Positions 60,370-64,000 of a stretch of DNA of 64,000 bases are shown here, piece by piece. How positions within the stretch are numbered: position 1 is the stretch's first letter; every line of letters begins with the position of its first letter. Source of the stretch: Streptomyces solicavernae (GTDB taxonomy: Bacteria; Actinomycetota; Actinomycetes; Streptomycetales; Streptomycetaceae); assembly GCF_029968095.1 (NCBI RefSeq), contig NZ_JASCIR010000008.1, positions 1-64,000 on the forward strand, written 5' to 3'. The notes under the pieces are model-generated. The model ran no database searches, was not told the DNA's origin, and saw nothing but the letters and a program-made list of their open reading frames with translations. Both the position numbers and the translations under genes were made by a program.

Positions 60370-60740
60370 GGGCGCGCGGCTACCCGACTGGAGGGAAGAT
60401 ATGCCGATCGTTTTCAGTCCTTGACCCGGACGGACTGCTTCCGTTGCGCCGCCCGGCCGCACCGCGCTGCTCCGTCCGGGGATGCCCCGAGTCCGGCTGT
60501 TCTCGGGCCAGTTGGGGGCCCTTGGGGCGGTACGTCGGAACCTGGTTCGGCCGCCCGGGGAGGCCGTCCGAAGGGGTGTCGGGGGGGGCGTCGAAGGGGC
60601 GTCGACTGGTCGCCGAGCGGTCGGCGAGCGGTCGGCGAAAGCGTCGGTGCGGGGGTCGTGGAGGGGGTGTCAGGCGGTCCGTCGGGGAGGCTGTCGAGGG
60701 GGTCTGCCGACACGAGGGCGATGCGTCGCGGATGTGCGGA

Positions 60741-60769
60741 TTGACCACGCTGGCACGGGAACCTACCTT
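60741..60769 (+). promoter_or_regulatory. Candidate sigma-70-type promoter of EutA-like operon
   Basis: ttgacc (60741-60746) and taccTT (60764-60769) with 17-bp spacing match the HrdB-type consensus. It is 200 bp upstream of the start at 60972, leaving a long leader with direct repeats. Confidence 0.6.
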
Positions 60770-60916
60770 CGTCAACAAGGGCACTTTCATCCGTCTTCGG
60801 ATGCCCTTCGTGACCCTCAGAGGTCTGCTCGTCATCTGTCCCGACGTCCCGGCGAGCGCCGGATCTCCCAGCTCCACTTCCCGGCTCCGGCCGGCCCTCC
60901 GTCACATCTGCCGTAT

Positions 60917-60945
60917 TGGCATTTCTCGGCATTTCTTGGCATTTC
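60917..60945. promoter_or_regulatory. Three 10-bp-phased GGCATTTC direct repeats
   Basis: ggcatttc begins at 60918, 60928 and 60938, exactly one helical turn apart. Each resembles the half of the IclR-side palindrome TGGCATATGCCA. They lie between the promoter and the EutA-like start. Confidence 0.7.
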
Positions 60946-60971
60946 GGAACCTTCGCAGAACAGGGCCTGTC

Positions 60972-61862
60972 ATGGACGTCTCCTTCCTGGGTGGACCCCA
61001 CCCGCAGCGCGGCATCGGCATCGTCGCCCCTTTTGACTTCGCCCTCGACCGGGAGCTCTGGCGCTGGGTCCCCGACGAGGTCTCCCTGCACCTGACCCGG
61101 ACGCCGTACGTGCCGGTGGAGGTCAGCCTCGACCTCGCGCGTCTGGTCAGTGAGCATCAGACGCTCCGCGCGGCGGTGCACGCGCTGAGCGCCGCCGAGC
61201 CCGAGGTGCTCGCGTACGCCTGCACATCCGGCAGCTTCGTCGACGGCATGGCCGGCGAACGCACCATGAGCGCGGCGATGGAGGCGGCGGGCGAGGTCCC
61301 GGCGCTCACCACCTCCGGCGCCCTCCTCGAAGCGCTCGCCGAGCTCCGCGCGCAGCGCATCGCCCTGGTCACCCCGTACACGGCCTCGGTGACCGAAGCC
61401 CTGGAGGACTATCTCGCCGAGGCCGGCATCACCGTGGTCAGCCAGACCGGCCTCGGCCTGACCCGGCACATCTGGAAGGTGGCCTACCGCGAGGTCGTCG
61501 AGATGGCCCGGCACGCGGTCCCCCGCGACGTCGACGCGCTCATCATCAGCTGCACCAACCTCCCCACGTACGACGTGATCCCGCAGCTGGAGGCCGAGCT
61601 GCGGATGCCCGTCGTCTCGGCCAACCAGGTCACGATGTGGGCCGCGCTGCGCCGCATCGGGGCCGGTGCGGTGGGGCCGTACCAGACACTGATCGACGAG
61701 TCGGCGCGGCGCATGCTGCGGGCGGACGCGCCACTCGCGGACGCGCCGAGGGCGGACGCCCCGGCGACCGCCGGTGCGGCCCCCGAGGAACCGACGGGCT
61801 TCGCCGAGCCCCCGGCGTTCCCGGAGCCGCCGGTGTTCCCCGACTTCCCGGGCGCCGAGTGA
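60972..61862 (+). CDS. Maleate isomerase/EutA-like enzyme, two-Cys type
   Basis: A 296-residue member of the Asp/Glu racemase/maleate isomerase superfamily, related to EutA of ectoine-utilisation loci. Both catalytic cysteines are present: YACTSGSFVDG and IISCTNLPTYD. The last 55 residues are Ala/Pro/Glu-rich and disordered-looking. It lies next to ehu genes and upstream of a paralogue, so a role in ectoine breakdown is likely. The exact reaction is unknown. ATG 60972 has only a weak agggcc site. Confidence 0.85.
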   Translation: MDVSFLGGPHPQRGIGIVAPFDFALDRELWRWVPDEVSLHLTRTPYVPVEVSLDLARLVSEHQTLRAAVHALSAAEPEVLAYACTSGSFVDGMAGERTMSAAMEAAGEVPALTTSGALLEALAELRAQRIALVTPYTASVTEALEDYLAEAGITVVSQTGLGLTRHIWKVAYREVVEMARHAVPRDVDALIISCTNLPTYDVIPQLEAELRMPVVSANQVTMWAALRRIGAGAVGPYQTLIDESARRMLRADAPLADAPRADAPATAGAAPEEPTGFAEPPAFPEPPVFPDFPGAE

Positions 61863-61936
61863 GCCCCGGGCGCCGGACCGGCAAGGCCCGGCGCCCGCCC
61901 CACTCGTACGACCGAGCAGCACGGAGGACGCAAGCG

Positions 61937-62671
61937 ATGACCGCACTCGGATTCCTGTACCCGGGACACTCCGCCGAGGACGACTACCCGCGGATGGAGC
62001 AGCTGCTCGGCAGCGACATCCGCCTCGCCGTGATCCACACCGACATCGGCGAGGACGCCCACCGGGTCGACGCGCTGCTCCGCATGGGCGCGGCCGACCG
62101 GCTCGCGGCGGGCGTCGAGGAGTTGCGGCTCTCCGGCGCGGAGGCGGTGGTGTGGGCGTGCACGTCCGGCAGCTTCGTCTTCGGCTGGGAGGGCGCGCAC
62201 GACCAGGTCAGGGACCTGGCCAGGACGGCCGGCCTGCCCGCGTCCAGCACGTCCTTCGCCTTCGCGCACGCGGCCCGGGAGGTCGGCGCGGAGCGCGTCG
62301 CGGTCGCGGCGACGTACCCCGAGGACGTGGCCGGGCACTTCGTCACCTTCCTGCGGGCGGCCGGCATCGACGTCGCCGCGATGCGCGGCAGCGGCATCAT
62401 CACCGCGGCGGAGGTGGGCACTTGGGGGTACGAGGAGGTCCTTGCCCTGGCCCGCGCGGGCGACCACCCCGACGCGGCGGCGGTCCTGCTGCCGGACACG
62501 GCCCTGCACACGGCGGCGTACGTCCGCGACCTGGAGCGCGAGCTGGCCAAGCCGGTCCTGACCGCCAACCAGGTCACGGTCTGGGAGGGGCTGCGCCTCG
62601 CGGGACGAAGGGTGAACGCGCCGGCGCTTGGGGTGCTGTTCACGCGGGAGCCGATCGTGCAGGTGAGCTAG
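61937..62671 (+). CDS. Maleate isomerase/EutA-like paralogue lacking the second Cys
   Basis: A 244-residue paralogue of the upstream gene. The first catalytic Cys is kept in WACTSGSFVFG. In place of the second Cys region (SCTNLPTYD) it has LLPDTALHTAAYV, with no Cys. Two-Cys racemase or isomerase chemistry therefore cannot operate. A decarboxylase-like, hydrolytic or regulatory role is possible. ggagg lies 9 nt before ATG 61937. It follows its paralogue by 74 bp, likely in one operon. Confidence 0.85.
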   Translation: MTALGFLYPGHSAEDDYPRMEQLLGSDIRLAVIHTDIGEDAHRVDALLRMGAADRLAAGVEELRLSGAEAVVWACTSGSFVFGWEGAHDQVRDLARTAGLPASSTSFAFAHAAREVGAERVAVAATYPEDVAGHFVTFLRAAGIDVAAMRGSGIITAAEVGTWGYEEVLALARAGDHPDAAAVLLPDTALHTAAYVRDLERELAKPVLTANQVTVWEGLRLAGRRVNAPALGVLFTREPIVQVS

Positions 62672-62796
62672 GGCCTAGCTAGGCCCTGTCCGGCTGGAGT
62701 ACTGGGTTTCCCACCGCTGCGGGGAATAACCGGAGACGGCCTCCTGTTGGCGCCGGGTGCACACCCACGTACGTACGCAACGCAGGAGGCACCCCG

Positions 62797-63860
<1,064 letters not shown>

Positions 63861-63882
<22 letters not shown>

Positions 63883-64000
63883 GGCCGTGTCCGGAGTGCC
63901 GCGATCCGTTCCGGCGGGACCGCGCGGGAGTAGAGCCAGCCCTGTCCGGTGTCGCAGCCGATCCGCCTGAGGCGTGCCGCCTGCCCGGCGGTCTCCACGC
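63861..64000 (-). CDS. EAL-domain phosphodiesterase, C-terminal end (partial)
   Basis: This minus-strand frame runs off the window. Its 45 visible residues end a c-di-GMP phosphodiesterase EAL domain: LRRIGCDTGQGWLYSRAVPP, then a short tail to the TAG at 63861. The GxGWLYxRA-like block is the last conserved EAL motif. The N-terminal part lies beyond 64000. It overlaps the LLM gene tail to tail by 22 bp. Confidence 0.8.

Larger units (their letters stand above)
60370..60971. other. Divergent regulatory region between ehuB and EutA-like gene
   Basis: This 602-bp gap has no credible gene. The middle (about 60560-60720) is low-complexity ggtcggcgagc-type sequence. Near ehuB is a half-site GATATGCCG (60399-60407). 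TTGACC (60741-60746), 17 bp, then TACCTT (60764-60769) form a promoter for the plus-strand genes. Three GGCATTTC repeats lie at 60918-60945. Confidence 0.7.

Overview
The window is high-GC actinomycete DNA and is almost certainly Streptomyces. The gene order around nagE2-nagE1-nagF-rph-rdgB-bcp and around cslZ-glxA-cslA with a nearby AA10 LPMO is the Streptomyces core arrangement. Many genes use GTG starts, several appear leaderless, and DasR-type operators (dre) are recognisable.

Layout. 1-2333: a PemK/MazF-like protein, an orphaned C-terminal piece of an XRE regulator, and an MBL-fold hydrolase whose 3' end is repeated in tandem. 2356-5758: the N-acetylglucosamine PTS (nagE2, nagE1, nagF) with dre sites. 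5800-10871: RNase PH, a small lipoprotein, RdgB, an unusual tRNA with anticodon UAG, two coupled HNH proteins, Bcp, a DUF3618 protein and a GroES-like protein. 10852-19771: a class A penicillin-binding protein, a DUF1707 protein, a secreted SGNH hydrolase, a DUF445 membrane protein coupled to a GlxA/AraC-type regulator, a small membrane protein and a GNAT enzyme. 19807-26814: two small conserved genes, then an accessory-looking block with a PLD-helicase-DUF3427 protein and a three-gene XRE cassette, then a SEC-C/TPR protein. 26963-34080: a class E sortase, a DUF6412 protein, a YidC paralogue, an FAH-family enzyme, a Uma2 protein, a divergent Gfo/Idh-ROK pair and an LAETG-anchored surface protein. 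34090-40718: a complete 2-aminoethylphosphonate uptake and breakdown operon under a GntR/HutC regulator. 40787-43165: a NagD-like phosphatase and a decayed serine integrase. 43237-49614: a class F sortase module and the tip-glycan genes cslZ, glxA and cslA. 49925-56140: a FadR-type regulator, two tRNA-Lys genes plus a partial third copy, a peptidoglycan-binding-like protein, an SPFH protein, an AA10 LPMO and an acyl-CoA ligase. 56204-62671: an ectoine-type ABC transporter (ehuBCDA), an IclR regulator and two tandem maleate isomerase/EutA-like enzymes. 62797-64000: a luciferase-like oxidoreductase and the 3' end of an EAL-domain gene.

Two themes link distant parts. DasR-like sites precede both the GlcNAc PTS genes and the LPMO, which fits coordinated chitin/aminosugar use and hyphal-tip glycan processing. 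GGCAT-type motifs recur upstream of the IclR gene, of ehuB and of the first EutA-like gene, which suggests one small ectoine regulon. The window is also unusually rich in short tandem repeats (9-34 bp) at gene ends and starts. In several cases the repeated unit contains the stop codon, or it supplies disordered N- or C-terminal tails of proteins.
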